47,875 nt of DNA from Oscillospiraceae bacterium (GTDB lineage Bacteria; Bacillota; Clostridia; Oscillospirales; Oscillospiraceae), in assembly GCA_022792945.1 (NCBI GenBank), contig JAAWBZ010000173.1, positions 1-47,875 of the forward strand. Direction: 5' to 3'. The notes beneath the pieces were generated by a model. It was given only the letters and a program-made list of their open reading frames with translations. It did no database searches and was not told where the DNA came from. The translations under genes and the position numbers were made by a program. The first letter of the stretch is position 1, and each line of letters opens with the position of its first letter. Shown here piece after piece: positions 16,509 through 24,808 of the stretch.

Positions 16509-16584
16509 ATAGATGATTCCGCCATGGAACCGCCCCGGGCCATACCTGGTTCCGACTGTCCAAAGCGAATGAATAATCATCTAT
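16509..16584. repeat. Nested inverted repeats in the gap upstream of the importer operon
   Basis: ATAGATGATT (16509-16518) is complementary to AATCATCTAT (16575-16584); inside, GGAACC pairs with GGTTCC. The 190-base gap 16448-16640 has lower GC than its surroundings and no open frame with a ribosome site. It could be a small hairpin element or an RNA; nothing more can be said. Confidence 0.4.
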
Positions 16585-16639
16585 TCACGAATATCCGTTG
16601 TAAACAGGAAACTTATTCACCCTCGCTCCCCTGCCCCAA

Positions 16640-16670
16640 AGAAAAATCGGCCCGGGACCACTCCCGGGCC
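16640..16670 (-). terminator. Terminator of the xpaC-telA-TPM operon
   Basis: A 9-bp perfect stem GGCCCGGGA with complement (16649-16670) followed on the minus strand by GATTTTTCTTT, 8 bases beyond the stop of the TPM gene. Confidence 0.85.
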
Positions 16671-16678
16671 AATTTTCG

Positions 16679-17677
16679 TTACCGGCGTCCGCCGCCGCGG
16701 CCGCCTCCGAAGCCGCCGCCCCCACGGCTGCCGCTGCCGAAGCCGCCGCCGAAGCTCCCGCCCCCACGGCTGCCGCTGCCGAAGCCGCCGCCGAAGCTCC
16801 CGCCCCCGCGGCTGCCGCTGCCGAAGCCGCCGCCAAAGCCGCTGCCTCCGCCGCCGAAGCCGCCCCCGGGGCCAAACGGGCCCCGCGGGCCGCGACCGCT
16901 GGACTGGCGGGGCGGCTGTCTGGGCGGGCGCGGCGGATGGTGCGGCCCGCCGGGCCAGCGGTGGGGGAAGAAGATCGGCCCCCACACCGGACCCCAGAAG
17001 CCATATCCATAACGCCGCCGGCCCACGCCGAAGCTGCTCAGGAAGATCACCAGGATCAGCAGCACCAGCACAATGCCGAACACCGCGCCAGCCACGCTGA
17101 TGCCGGCGCCCTCCCCGCTCTTGGGCTCAAACCCGCCGTCGGCGGTGATGTAGTCGCCGTACCAGTCCTGCACATCCCGCATCAGCAGCGGCAGGGCACT
17201 GTCGGCGTTCTCGGTCACGGAGCCGCCATCCAGCGCGGCGGTCAGGATTGTCTGGAGGCGGTTGTTGACATAGTAGCCCATCTCGTCGCCATAGCCGAAA
17301 TACCACTGGTCTGACGAGCGGTCGATCACCAGGACCATATCCACGGGTTTCAGCTCCCAGTCCATGAACACGTCATACGCCGCCTGCTCGATGCTGCCGC
17401 CCTGGAGGTCCAGGGCCGCCACGGCCAGGATGCTGCCGTAGTCGTAGTCCAGCGCGGCGTTATACTTGGCGATGACCGTCTCGGTCTCCTGGCTCAGGAT
17501 GCCGGCCTCATCGGAGATCCAGTCCGTATACGACTGGTAGTGCGCCTCTGCGTAGCTGCGGTTGTCCATGTCGGCCACGGCCTGGGCGGGCCGGCGGACG
17601 AAGCCGAAAAACACGCACCCGGCCACCACCAGCAGCGTGAGGATCACAGCGACCGTGTGATTTTTGAACACTTTCAT
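16679..17677 (-). CDS. TPM-domain membrane protein with a glycine-rich repetitive tail
   Basis: A 332-residue protein. A hydrophobic signal/anchor segment lies at about 9-28, a TPM (TLP18.3/Psb32/MOLO-1) domain at about 50-165 (ISDEAGILSQETETVIAKYN, VLVIDRSSDQWYFGYGDEM), a second membrane span at about 187-210, then an aromatic/Pro/Arg-rich stretch and a Gly-rich C-terminus ending GGGRGGGRR. The tail includes three copies of a 14-residue unit, SFGGGFGSGSRGGG. The TPM domain faces outward and the Gly-rich tail probably the cytoplasm, or the reverse; topology is not certain. Gly-rich tails are common in bacterial TPM (YgcG-like) proteins. It is the last gene of an operon with xpaC and telA, which suggests a shared envelope-stress function. 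Confidence 0.85.
   Translation of the reverse strand: MKVFKNHTVAVILTLLVVAGCVFFGFVRRPAQAVADMDNRSYAEAHYQSYTDWISDEAGILSQETETVIAKYNAALDYDYGSILAVAALDLQGGSIEQAAYDVFMDWELKPVDMVLVIDRSSDQWYFGYGDEMGYYVNNRLQTILTAALDGGSVTENADSALPLLMRDVQDWYGDYITADGGFEPKSGEGAGISVAGAVFGIVLVLLILVIFLSSFGVGRRRYGYGFWGPVWGPIFFPHRWPGGPHHPPRPPRQPPRQSSGRGPRGPFGPGGGFGGGGSGFGGGFGSGSRGGGSFGGGFGSGSRGGGSFGGGFGSGSRGGGGFGGGRGGGRR
16733..16860. repeat. 42-bp tandem repeats in the TPM gene
   Basis: About three near-identical 42-bp copies encode the 14-residue unit with Phe-Gly-Gly-Gly-Phe-Gly-Ser-Gly-Ser-Arg. Near identity at the DNA level suggests recent expansion, and copy number is likely to vary between strains. Confidence 0.75.
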
Positions 17678-17696
17678 TTTGTCACCCGTTTCTCAA

Positions 17697-18845
17697 TCAC
17701 CCGCGGACCTCCAGCAGCTTCTGTTTCAGCTCGCCCTCGATGCGGCGCAGCTGGACCTCGGCCTCGCGGCGCTTCTTGGCGCCGTCGGTCTGAATCTGCA
17801 GCACCTCGTCCAGGGTGGAGATCAGGCTCTCATTGGTGTGCTGGAGGGTCTCAATGTCCACCACGCTGCGCTCCGCGGCCTTGGCGGTCTCGATGGTGGC
17901 CATTTTCAGCTTGTCGGCGTTCTTGCGCAGCAGCTCGTTGGTCATGTCGGTGACCTGCCGCTCAGCCTCGATGGCCTGCTGAGAGTGGTGTGTGCCCAGG
18001 GCCAGCACCATCTGGCTCTTCCAGAGGGGAATGGTGTTGATGATGGTGGTCTGGATCTTTTCGGTCATCAGGGTGTCGTTGTTCTGGATCATGCGGATCT
18101 GCGGGGCCATCTGCACGGAGATCACCCGGGTCAGCTCCAGGTCGTGGAGCTTCTTCTCAAAGCGGTTGCACAGGGCCTGGTAGTCGTTGGCTGCCTGGGC
18201 GTCCTCGGCCGCGCCGGTCTCCCGGGCCTTTTGCTGGAGGGCCGGCAGTGTGGTCGCCCGCTCCTTGGCCAATTTTTGCTGGCCGGCCAGGATATACATG
18301 GTCAGCTGCTTATAGTACTCCAGATTCTTGGCGTACATCTGGTCCAGTACGGCGATATCCTTCATCAGGGTGATCTGGTGCTTCTCCAGCTGCTGGGCGA
18401 TCTTGTCCACATTGGCCTCGGCCTTGTCGTACTTGATCTTCATGACCTCGATGGACTTGGAAACCTTCTTGAAGAGGCCAAAGAGTCCCTTCTTCTCCTC
18501 CTCCGCATCGAAGCCCTTGAGCTCGATGAGGAGGCTGCCCACCATGTCCCCGATCTCGCCCATGTCCTTGGTGCGGACGGAGCTGAGGGCCGACTCGGAG
18601 AAATCGGAGATGTTCTTCTGGGCGGCCACACCGTACTGGAGAATTTGGTTGGAGTCCTTGAGGTCGATTTTCTCCGCAAAGTCCTTCACAGCCTTCTGCT
18701 CGGCCTCGGTGAGCATGCTCATGTCCGGCCCGGCCTCAGGGGCAGGCTTTTTCGGCTCGGCCAGAGGGGCGGGCTGGGGGACCTCCAGGGCGGGCGTCTC
18801 GCCGAGGTCCGGCGTCAGGGTCAGCTGGGGGATATTTTCGTCCAT
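17697..18845 (-). CDS. Toxic anion resistance protein, TelA family
   Basis: A 382-residue, largely alpha-helical cytoplasmic protein of the TelA family: a Pro/Glu-rich N-terminal tail (1-45), then LDQMYAKNLEYYKQLTMYIL, MAPQIRMIQNNDTLMTEKIQ and TTIINTIPLWKSQMVLALG, all strongly conserved blocks. TelA-family proteins are linked to tellurite and envelope-stress resistance, often beside TerD-type or XpaC genes; the mechanism is unknown. It follows xpaC by 15 bases and has a strong GAAGGAGAG site. No ter genes are present here, so the XpaC-TelA pair acts without them in this neighbourhood. Confidence 0.92.
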   Translation of the reverse strand: MDENIPQLTLTPDLGETPALEVPQPAPLAEPKKPAPEAGPDMSMLTEAEQKAVKDFAEKIDLKDSNQILQYGVAAQKNISDFSESALSSVRTKDMGEIGDMVGSLLIELKGFDAEEEKKGLFGLFKKVSKSIEVMKIKYDKAEANVDKIAQQLEKHQITLMKDIAVLDQMYAKNLEYYKQLTMYILAGQQKLAKERATTLPALQQKARETGAAEDAQAANDYQALCNRFEKKLHDLELTRVISVQMAPQIRMIQNNDTLMTEKIQTTIINTIPLWKSQMVLALGTHHSQQAIEAERQVTDMTNELLRKNADKLKMATIETAKAAERSVVDIETLQHTNESLISTLDEVLQIQTDGAKKRREAEVQLRRIEGELKQKLLEVRG

Positions 18846-18860
18846 GATGTTCTCTCCTTC

Positions 18861-19511
18861 TTATTTGAATGGTTCGTTTTCTTCCTGGGTCAGCCCCTGG
18901 GCGCGGAGCAGCTGCTCCATGACGGTGATATCGGCGGTGATGTCCACCACATCCTGAGCGAAGAGGGCGTCCAGCTGCTTGCGGAAGGCCCCCTGGATGG
19001 TCGTGAGGGTCTTTTCGATCTTCCCCATGGCCTCGTCGATGTTCCCGGCGCGGACGCCCTGGTCCTGAAGCTTGACGTACTGCTCCAGGAGCTGGATGGT
19101 GGTGGGCAGATAGTAGTCCAGGAACTGCCGGCAGCGCTTCACCTGGGACTTGTCCCGCTCCAGCTGGCCGAGGATCTTCCGGGTGGTCTCCTCAATATCG
19201 CTGAGGGTCCTGGTGACCTGGGCGTCGGGGATGAGGCCGTTGAGGCGGCGGATATCCGCGATCTGCTTCCGACCCGCCGCGATGGCCTCGTCCAGCTGCT
19301 TGTCCCCGGTGTCTGGCGGCGGCTGGGGGACCTCCACCTGGACGGTCTTGCCCGGGAAGATGGACTTCAAAATAAAGTAGGCCGCTACGGAGACGGCCGC
19401 GCACAGCAGCAGCTGCGCCACAGACCCCAGCCCAAACCACAGCGTGTAGCCCAGCCACACCGCCGCCACGCCGTACACCGGGACCACCGACGGCTTTCTC
19501 ACAGATTTCAT
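18861..19511 (-). CDS. xpaC: XpaC family protein
   Basis: A 216-residue protein with two N-terminal hydrophobic segments (about 11-50) and a helical cytoplasmic domain. IPDAQVTRTLSDIEETTRKI, FLDYYLPTTIQLLEQYVKLQ and the following helix match XpaC, named for hydrolysis of 5-bromo-4-chloroindolyl phosphate in Bacillus; no catalytic site is evident, so direct enzymatic activity is doubtful. XpaC and TelA genes are regularly adjacent in Firmicutes. It is the first gene of the three-gene operon, with a good promoter 46 bases upstream. Confidence 0.88.
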   Translation of the reverse strand: MKSVRKPSVVPVYGVAAVWLGYTLWFGLGSVAQLLLCAAVSVAAYFILKSIFPGKTVQVEVPQPPPDTGDKQLDEAIAAGRKQIADIRRLNGLIPDAQVTRTLSDIEETTRKILGQLERDKSQVKRCRQFLDYYLPTTIQLLEQYVKLQDQGVRAGNIDEAMGKIEKTLTTIQGAFRKQLDALFAQDVVDITADITVMEQLLRAQGLTQEENEPFK

Positions 19512-19556
19512 TGCCTCACCGGCCTTTCTCTCAGGTTAGCATTTCCCGTTTTCTCT

Positions 19557-19585
19557 ATCTTACCGCCGAATCCCCCTAAAGTCAA
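19557..19585 (-). promoter_or_regulatory. Sigma-A promoter of xpaC-telA-TPM
   Basis: On the minus strand TTGACT (19580-19585), a 17-base spacer and TAAGAT (19557-19562). Confidence 0.8.
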
Positions 19586-19622
19586 GAAGATGCGTCGTCC
19601 GGCGCCGCGCCGCCGAAAAAAA

Positions 19623-19651
19623 TTGACAGCAGGCCCTTTGCGCGGTATAAT
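19623..19651 (+). promoter_or_regulatory. Consensus sigma-A promoter of rpe
   Basis: TTGACA (19623-19628) and TATAAT (19646-19651), both perfect, with a 17-base spacer. It is divergent from the xpaC promoter, the -35 boxes being 37 bases apart. The start would be near 19658, about 168 bases before rpe. Confidence 0.92.
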
Positions 19652-19657
19652 ACCTGT

Positions 19658-19825
19658 ATTTCAAGGATTCCCAATGGGACCGCCCCGGGGGGCGGCCCCT
19701 ATCAAAAGCGGCCGGCGGCGGTCTGCGCAGGAGCACGAGAGCCGTCCTGCCGCCGACGCCGCATATTCAAGTTTATGCCGCTTCTCGCCGCTTTGTGACA
19801 GGAATCGCGTTCGGAGGTTATTTTC
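19658..19825 (+). ncRNA. Long structured leader RNA of rpe, no known family recognised
   Basis: Between the consensus promoter and the rpe start lie about 168 bases rich in nested dyads: CCGCCCC/GGGGCGG (near 19690-19706), GCGGC-CGGCGGC with GCCGCCG-AC-GCCGC, AGGA/TCCT inside it, GCATA/TATGC, and a long-range pairing of AAAGCGGC (near 19710) with GCCGCTTT (near 19790). The last 15 bases carry a CGGAGG ribosome site. No matching riboswitch consensus was recognised, and no U-tract terminator is present, so control of translation or a plain stable leader are both possible. Confidence 0.5.
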
Positions 19826-20479
19826 ATGGCGAAGCTCGCACCGTCCATCCTCTCGGCAAACTTCAACCACCTGGGCCGGGATATCCGGGGCCTGAAGGAG
19901 CATGGCGCTGATTACGTCCATTTTGACGTGATGGACGGACAATTTGTTCCCAACATTTCCTTTGGCCTCACGGTCCTGGCGGACGTCCGCCGGGAGACCG
20001 ACATGCTCCTGGACGTCCACCTGATGATCGACCGGCCCCTCCGGTATGCGGAGCGCTTCTGCGAGGCCGGGGCCGATATCGTCACCGTCCACGTGGAGGC
20101 CGACACCCAGGAGAACACCCTGGAGGCCCTGCGCACCATCCGCCGCTGCGGCAGGCGCGCCTCCGTCTGCCTCAAGCCCAGGACGCCGGCCGAGGCGGTC
20201 CTCCCCTATCTGGACCTTTGCAGCATGGTCCTGGTGATGACGGTGGAGCCGGGCTTTGGCGGGCAGTCCTTCATGGCGGACATGATGCCCAAGGTGTCCC
20301 GGATCCGCGATTACATCCGCCAGCGCGGCCTTGAGTGCGAGCTGGAGGTGGACGGCGGCGTCAGCCTGGAGACCGGGCCGGTCTGCGCCGCGGCCGGGGC
20401 CAATGTGTTCGTGGCCGGCAGCGCCTACTTCAAGGCTGCCGACCAGACCGCCTTTGCCGCCGCCATCCACGGGATGTGA
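19826..20479 (+). CDS. rpe: Ribulose-phosphate 3-epimerase
   Basis: A 217-residue TIM barrel that interconverts ribulose 5-phosphate and xylulose 5-phosphate in the pentose phosphate pathway. It starts MAKLAPSILSANF; the metal ligands are in VHFDVMDGQFVPN (His32, Asp34), DVHLMI (His65) and the EVDGGV segment near 172-177, with Asp37 nearby as in the family, and the phosphate-binding VEPGFGGQSF loop is intact. Normal length. CGGAGG precedes the ATG. It has a perfect promoter with a long leader and is followed 16 bases later by a DUF975 gene. In many Firmicutes rpe lies next to rsgA or prkC; that context is not present here. Confidence 0.96.
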   Translation: MAKLAPSILSANFNHLGRDIRGLKEHGADYVHFDVMDGQFVPNISFGLTVLADVRRETDMLLDVHLMIDRPLRYAERFCEAGADIVTVHVEADTQENTLEALRTIRRCGRRASVCLKPRTPAEAVLPYLDLCSMVLVMTVEPGFGGQSFMADMMPKVSRIRDYIRQRGLECELEVDGGVSLETGPVCAAAGANVFVAGSAYFKAADQTAFAAAIHGM

Positions 20480-20495
20480 GAAAAAGGAGCCTTGC

Positions 20496-21302
20496 ATGAA
20501 CTACCGAGGACTCAAGCAGGCCGCACGGGCGTGCCTGAAGGACAGCACATGCCATCCCCGGCGGCTGGCAGCGCTGTTCCTCCTGTGTCTCTACGCGGTG
20601 CCGCTGCTGTCGGACGCGGTGTCGTTCCTCCTGGAGTACCGCCTCAGCCGGGCCACGGGCCTGGGGGCGGTGTCGCCGCGGAGCCAGCTGGAGCTGTGGA
20701 CCATGGGCTCGTTCCTGGTGGTGCTGGCGTGGCAGGTGCTCTGGAACGCGGGCATCTCCCTGTTTTCCCTGCGCCTGAGCCGCGGGGAGCCTACGGGCTT
20801 CCGCGATTTGACGGCGGGCTTCCGCCAGCTGGGCCGGGTGCTGGTGCTGGCGCTGCTGGAGGGGCTGTATATCTGGCTGTGGTGCCTCCTGTTCGTGATC
20901 CCGGGCCTGGTGGCGGCCTACCGCTACCGGATGGCCCTCTACGCGCTGCTGGACGATGGAAACCTGACCGCCTCGGACGCCCTTCGGATGTCCGCGCGCC
21001 TGACCTACGGCCACAAGCTGGAGCTGCTGGTGCTGGACCTGCACTTCCTCTGGTACTACCTTCCGTCGTTCGCCGCGTCGCTGCTGGTCACGTCCTATCA
21101 GTACGGCTTGACGCCGCACCTGCGGGGCGTGAAGGGGCTGGTGATCGTGAATCTGATCAATCTGCTGCTGCCCCTGGCCATGCAGCTGGCGGCGCTGGCG
21201 TATGTACAGACCACGGAGGCGCACGCCTATAACTGGCTGCTCTCCCTGGACCGCGCCCGCCGGGAGAGTGTACGCCATGCCTACCGCCCCTATAAGGCGT
21301 GA
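20496..21302 (+). CDS. DUF975 family integral membrane protein
   Basis: A 268-residue protein with about six hydrophobic segments. FRDLTAGFRQLGRVLVLALL, the LLFVIPGLVAAYRYRMALYA segment and ALRMSARLTYGHKLELLVLD are typical DUF975 blocks. The function of the family is unknown; members are common in Firmicutes. The ATG at 20496 follows AAAAAGGAG. It shares the rpe transcript and ends at a good terminator. The C-terminal tail is short and basic (RARRESVRHAYRPYKA). Confidence 0.85.
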   Translation: MNYRGLKQAARACLKDSTCHPRRLAALFLLCLYAVPLLSDAVSFLLEYRLSRATGLGAVSPRSQLELWTMGSFLVVLAWQVLWNAGISLFSLRLSRGEPTGFRDLTAGFRQLGRVLVLALLEGLYIWLWCLLFVIPGLVAAYRYRMALYALLDDGNLTASDALRMSARLTYGHKLELLVLDLHFLWYYLPSFAASLLVTSYQYGLTPHLRGVKGLVIVNLINLLLPLAMQLAALAYVQTTEAHAYNWLLSLDRARRESVRHAYRPYKA

Positions 21303-21316
21303 CTGTACTGCACCAC

Positions 21317-21345
21317 AGCCCCGGGAAGCCTGGCTTCCCGGGGCT
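21317..21345. terminator. Bidirectional terminator between the DUF975 gene and the ABC exporter operon
   Basis: A 12-14-bp stem (AGCCCCGGGAAGCC and its complement) followed by TATTTTGTCTT on the plus strand. The convergent exporter gene ends 9 bases further on. Confidence 0.85.
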
Positions 21346-21354
21346 TATTTTGTC

Positions 21355-23091
21355 TTATGGGGCGAACTGGCTGTTGTAGAGCGCCGCGTAGAAGCCGCCC
21401 TGCGCCAGCAGCTGCGCGTGGCTCCCCTGCTCCACCACACGGCCGTCGCGCATGACCAGGATCACGTCGGCCTCGCGGATGGTGGAGAGGCGGTGGGCCA
21501 CGATGAAGCTGGTGCGGCCCTCCATCATCGCCGCAAAGGCCGACTGGATGCGCGCCTCGGTGCGGGTGTCGATGGAGGAGGTGGCCTCATCCAGGATCAG
21601 CATCGGCGGCAGGCACAGCATCACCCGGGCAATGCACAACAACTGCCGCTGGCCCTGGGAGAGGCTCTCGCCGCCGTTTTGCAGCACCGTATCGTAGCCC
21701 TGGGGCAAGCGGCGGATGAAACTGTGGGCGTGGGCCTGCCGGGCGGCGGCCTCGATCTCGGCGTCGGAGGCGTCGGGACGGCCCATGGCGATGTTCTCGC
21801 GGATGGTCGCCGACTTGAGCCACGTATCCTGAAGCACCATGCCGTAGCCTGCCCGCAGGTCCGCCCGGCGCATGGCGCGGATGTCTGTGCCGTCCACCCG
21901 GATCGCGCCCGCCCGCACGTCGTAGAAGCGCATGAGAAGGTTGATGAGGGTAGTCTTGCCGCAGCCGGTGGGGCCGACGATGGCCACGCGCTGGCCAGGG
22001 CGGACCGAGAGGCAGAAGTCCTCGATGAGCCTCTGCTCGGGCGTATAGGCGAAGGAGACCCGCTCCAGGGACACCGCACCCCGGAAATCGCCCATGGGCT
22101 TGGCCGCCGGGTCGTCTGCCGGCTCCGGCGGCGCGTCGATCAGGTCGAACACCCGCCCGGCGCAGGCCAGGGCGTTTTGCAGCTCCGTCACCACGCCGGA
22201 GATCTCGTTGAAGGGCTTGGTGAACTGGTTGGCGTAGCTCAGAAAGCACGTCAGCTGGCCCACGCTGATGCCCCCGCGCATCGCCAGCAGCGCGCCCACC
22301 ACGCCTACGCCGGCGTAGACCAGGCCGTTGACAAAGCGGGTGGCGGGGTTGGTGATGGAGGAAAAGAAAATGGCCCGGAGGGAACAGCTGCGCAGCCGCT
22401 CGTTGACCTCGTCGAACCGCTCCAGCACCGCCGCCTCCTGTCCGAAAGCCTGGACCAGCTTCTGCCCGCCAATCATCTCGTCGATCAGGGCCGTCTGCTC
22501 GCCGCGGGTCTGGGACTGGAGGGAGAACATGGCGTAGGTCCTCCTGGCGATGAACGCCGCTACCAGCAGGGAGACGGGCGTCACCAGCACCACCACCAGC
22601 GTGATGGAGAGATTCACCGAGAGCATGAAGCCGAAGGTGCCGGCGATGGTGATCACGCCGGTGAAGAGCTGGGTAAAGCCCATCAGCAGCCCGTCGGAGA
22701 GCTGGTCCGCGTCTGCAATGACGCGGCTGACGGTCTCGCCAGAGGAATGGCTGTCCAGGTACGCCATGGGCAGCACCTGGAGCTTCCGGAACGCCGCCGC
22801 GCGGATATCCCGGACAGTGCAGAGGGCAAGACGGTTGTTGCACAGGTTCATCAGCCACTGGGCCGCGCCTGTCAGCGCCGCCACAGCGGCAATCCGCACC
22901 AGGAGCGGCCGCAGCGCCTCGAAATCCACCTGTCCCCGCTCCACGATCAGGTCCACTGCGTCGCCGGTGAGAATGGGAATGTAGAGGGTCATAGCCACCG
23001 CGGCCGCCGCCAGGACCAGCGACGCGGCCGCCAGAAAGCCATAGGGCCGCAGATAGCGGAGGAGACGGCGGAGGGTGCTTTTGTGCCGCAT
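21355..23091 (-). CDS. ABC exporter half-transporter with canonical ATPase site
   Basis: A 578-residue type IV ABC exporter subunit: six-span membrane domain (about 1-310) and ATPase domain with Walker A GPTGCGKTT, signature SLSQGQRQ and Walker B MLILDEATSSIDT with the catalytic Glu present. It should pair with the neighbouring subunit at 23096, whose catalytic Glu is replaced, giving a heterodimer like BmrCD or TM287/288. Such exporters move drugs, lipids or peptides; the substrate is unknown. The ATG at 23089-23091 has AGGAAGGAGG 9 bases upstream; the longer open frame before it lies inside the partner gene and was rejected. Last gene of the pepF operon. Confidence 0.92.
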   Translation of the reverse strand: MRHKSTLRRLLRYLRPYGFLAAASLVLAAAAVAMTLYIPILTGDAVDLIVERGQVDFEALRPLLVRIAAVAALTGAAQWLMNLCNNRLALCTVRDIRAAAFRKLQVLPMAYLDSHSSGETVSRVIADADQLSDGLLMGFTQLFTGVITIAGTFGFMLSVNLSITLVVVLVTPVSLLVAAFIARRTYAMFSLQSQTRGEQTALIDEMIGGQKLVQAFGQEAAVLERFDEVNERLRSCSLRAIFFSSITNPATRFVNGLVYAGVGVVGALLAMRGGISVGQLTCFLSYANQFTKPFNEISGVVTELQNALACAGRVFDLIDAPPEPADDPAAKPMGDFRGAVSLERVSFAYTPEQRLIEDFCLSVRPGQRVAIVGPTGCGKTTLINLLMRFYDVRAGAIRVDGTDIRAMRRADLRAGYGMVLQDTWLKSATIRENIAMGRPDASDAEIEAAARQAHAHSFIRRLPQGYDTVLQNGGESLSQGQRQLLCIARVMLCLPPMLILDEATSSIDTRTEARIQSAFAAMMEGRTSFIVAHRLSTIREADVILVMRDGRVVEQGSHAQLLAQGGFYAALYNSQFAP

Positions 23092-23095
23092 TGGT

Positions 23096-24808
23096 TCACG
23101 CCTCCTTCCTGAACTGGGACGCGCAGATCTCCTGATAGACCGGGCAGGTCTCCAGCAGCGCGTCGTGGGTCCCCAGGCCCACGGCCCGGCCGTCGTCCAG
23201 CACCAGGATCTGGTCGGCAAAGCGGATGGAGGACGCCCGCTGAGAGACCAGGATCACCGTAGTGTCCCGCAGGGTCCGCAGCGCCTTTCGGAGCTTCGCA
23301 TCCGTGGCGAAGTCCAGCGCCGACGCGCTGTCGTCCAAAATGAGGATCTCCGGCTCCCGCACCACGGCCCGGGCGATGGTCAGCCGCTGGCGCTGCCCGC
23401 CGGAGAGGTTGCGTCCCCCCTGCTCCACCGGCGCGTCCAGGCCGCCGTCCTTCCTGTCCACAAATTCCTTGGACTGGGAGAGCTCCAGCGCCCGCTCCAG
23501 CTGCGCCTCCGGGGCCGTGCTGTCGCCCCAGAGGAGATTTTCCCGGATGGTACCGCGGAACAGCATGGCCTTCTGCGGCGCCATGCCCACCCGGGCGCGC
23601 AAGGCCCCGTCCTCCCACTGCGCCGTGGACAGGCCGTCCACCAGGACCTGCCCGCGGGTGGGCTTATAAAACCCCGGGATCAGATTCACCACCGAGGACT
23701 TGCCCGAGCCGGTGCCGCCGATAATGCCGAACACCGTCCCCCGGGGAATCGTGAAGCTCAGGTCGCAGATCGCCTCGCCGCCGGCGCCGGGATACGTCAG
23801 GCTCACATGGTCGAACACCACCGCCGGCGCGTCCGCCGCCCCGGCAGCCTCATGGCCGGAGACCGCCGCGGGGACCTCCAGCAGCTGCTCCAGGCGGTTG
23901 CCGCAGGCCCAGGCCTTGGTGATGGTCAGGATGAGGTTGGCCATTTTCACCAGCTCCACCAGAATCTGGGACATATAATTGACCAGCGCCACCACCTGCC
24001 CCTGGGTCAGCACGCCGGCGTCTACCTGCAAAGCCCCGGTATGGATCAGCACCACCAGGGCCAGATTCAGCAGGACATACGTCAGCGGGTTCATGGCCGC
24101 CGACACGCGGCCCACAAACAGGCCGAACCGCGTCAGCCTCTCATTCTGCGCGTCAAACTGCCGCACCTCGTCGGCCTGCTTGTTGAAGGCCCGCAGGACG
24201 CGGACGCCGCCCAGGTTCTCCCGGGTCAGGCCCAGGAGGCCGTCCAGGTTTTTCTGCACCGTCTGATAGCGGGGAATGCTCCAGAGCATGATGCCGAACA
24301 CCACCGCGCACAGTGCCGCGATCACCGCGGCGAACACCAGCGCCGCCTGGAAGTCGATGGTTAAGGCCATGACCATGGCACCAAATACCACAAAGGGCGA
24401 GCGCAGCAGCAGCCGCAGTGCCAGATTTACGCCGGTCTGCACTTGATTGACGTCGCTGGTCATGCGGGTGATCAGGGTGTCGCTCCCCAGGCGGTCCAGG
24501 TCCGGGAAGGACAGGCGCTGGATGTGGGCAAAGAGCTGGTGGCGAAGCGCGGCGGCGAAGCCCACCGACGCCTTGGCGGCGAAATATTGCGCCGTGATGG
24601 CACTCGCCAGCCCCACCAGCCCCAGCCCAGCCAGTACCAGACCCAGCCGCAGCACCAGGCTCCGGTCGCTCCCGGCAATGCCCCGGTCGATAATAGCGGC
24701 CATAACCAGGGGCACCAGCAGCTCAAAGGACGCCTCCAAAAGCTTGAACAGCGGGCCTAAAATGCACTCTTTCCGGTAGATTTTCAGATATCGGAACAGC
24801 TTACGCAT
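23096..24808 (-). CDS. ABC exporter half-transporter with degenerate catalytic site
   Basis: A 570-residue subunit with a six-span N-terminal domain and an ATPase domain: Walker A GGTGSGKSS, signature LSGGQRQRL, Walker B ILILDDSASALDF. The catalytic Glu after Walker B is Asp, as in the inactive-site subunits BmrC and TM287, which predicts an asymmetric heterodimer with the gene at 21355. Residues following SFPDLDRLGSDTLITRMTSD are the usual coupling-helix region. The ATG at 24806-24808 (MRKLFRYLK) was chosen, with GGAGGAGGTG 9 bases upstream; an ATG seven codons earlier is possible. It overlaps the end of the 97-residue gene by 8 bases. Confidence 0.92.
   Translation of the reverse strand: MRKLFRYLKIYRKECILGPLFKLLEASFELLVPLVMAAIIDRGIAGSDRSLVLRLGLVLAGLGLVGLASAITAQYFAAKASVGFAAALRHQLFAHIQRLSFPDLDRLGSDTLITRMTSDVNQVQTGVNLALRLLLRSPFVVFGAMVMALTIDFQAALVFAAVIAALCAVVFGIMLWSIPRYQTVQKNLDGLLGLTRENLGGVRVLRAFNKQADEVRQFDAQNERLTRFGLFVGRVSAAMNPLTYVLLNLALVVLIHTGALQVDAGVLTQGQVVALVNYMSQILVELVKMANLILTITKAWACGNRLEQLLEVPAAVSGHEAAGAADAPAVVFDHVSLTYPGAGGEAICDLSFTIPRGTVFGIIGGTGSGKSSVVNLIPGFYKPTRGQVLVDGLSTAQWEDGALRARVGMAPQKAMLFRGTIRENLLWGDSTAPEAQLERALELSQSKEFVDRKDGGLDAPVEQGGRNLSGGQRQRLTIARAVVREPEILILDDSASALDFATDAKLRKALRTLRDTTVILVSQRASSIRFADQILVLDDGRAVGLGTHDALLETCPVYQEICASQFRKEA

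Noticed and set aside
16458-17012. Plus-strand Pro-rich frame opposite the TPM gene tail
   Set aside because: The Pro/Lys/Leu repeats are merely the complement of the Gly-rich codons of the TPM protein.
19658-19825. 6S RNA or SRP RNA
   Set aside because: No conserved SRP Alu/S-domain motif and no large central bubble with paired ends as in 6S; it runs directly into the rpe ribosome site.
17664-19895. A 743-codon plus-strand frame opposite telA and xpaC
   Set aside because: Antisense to two recognised genes; no start signal, and it crosses the divergent promoters.
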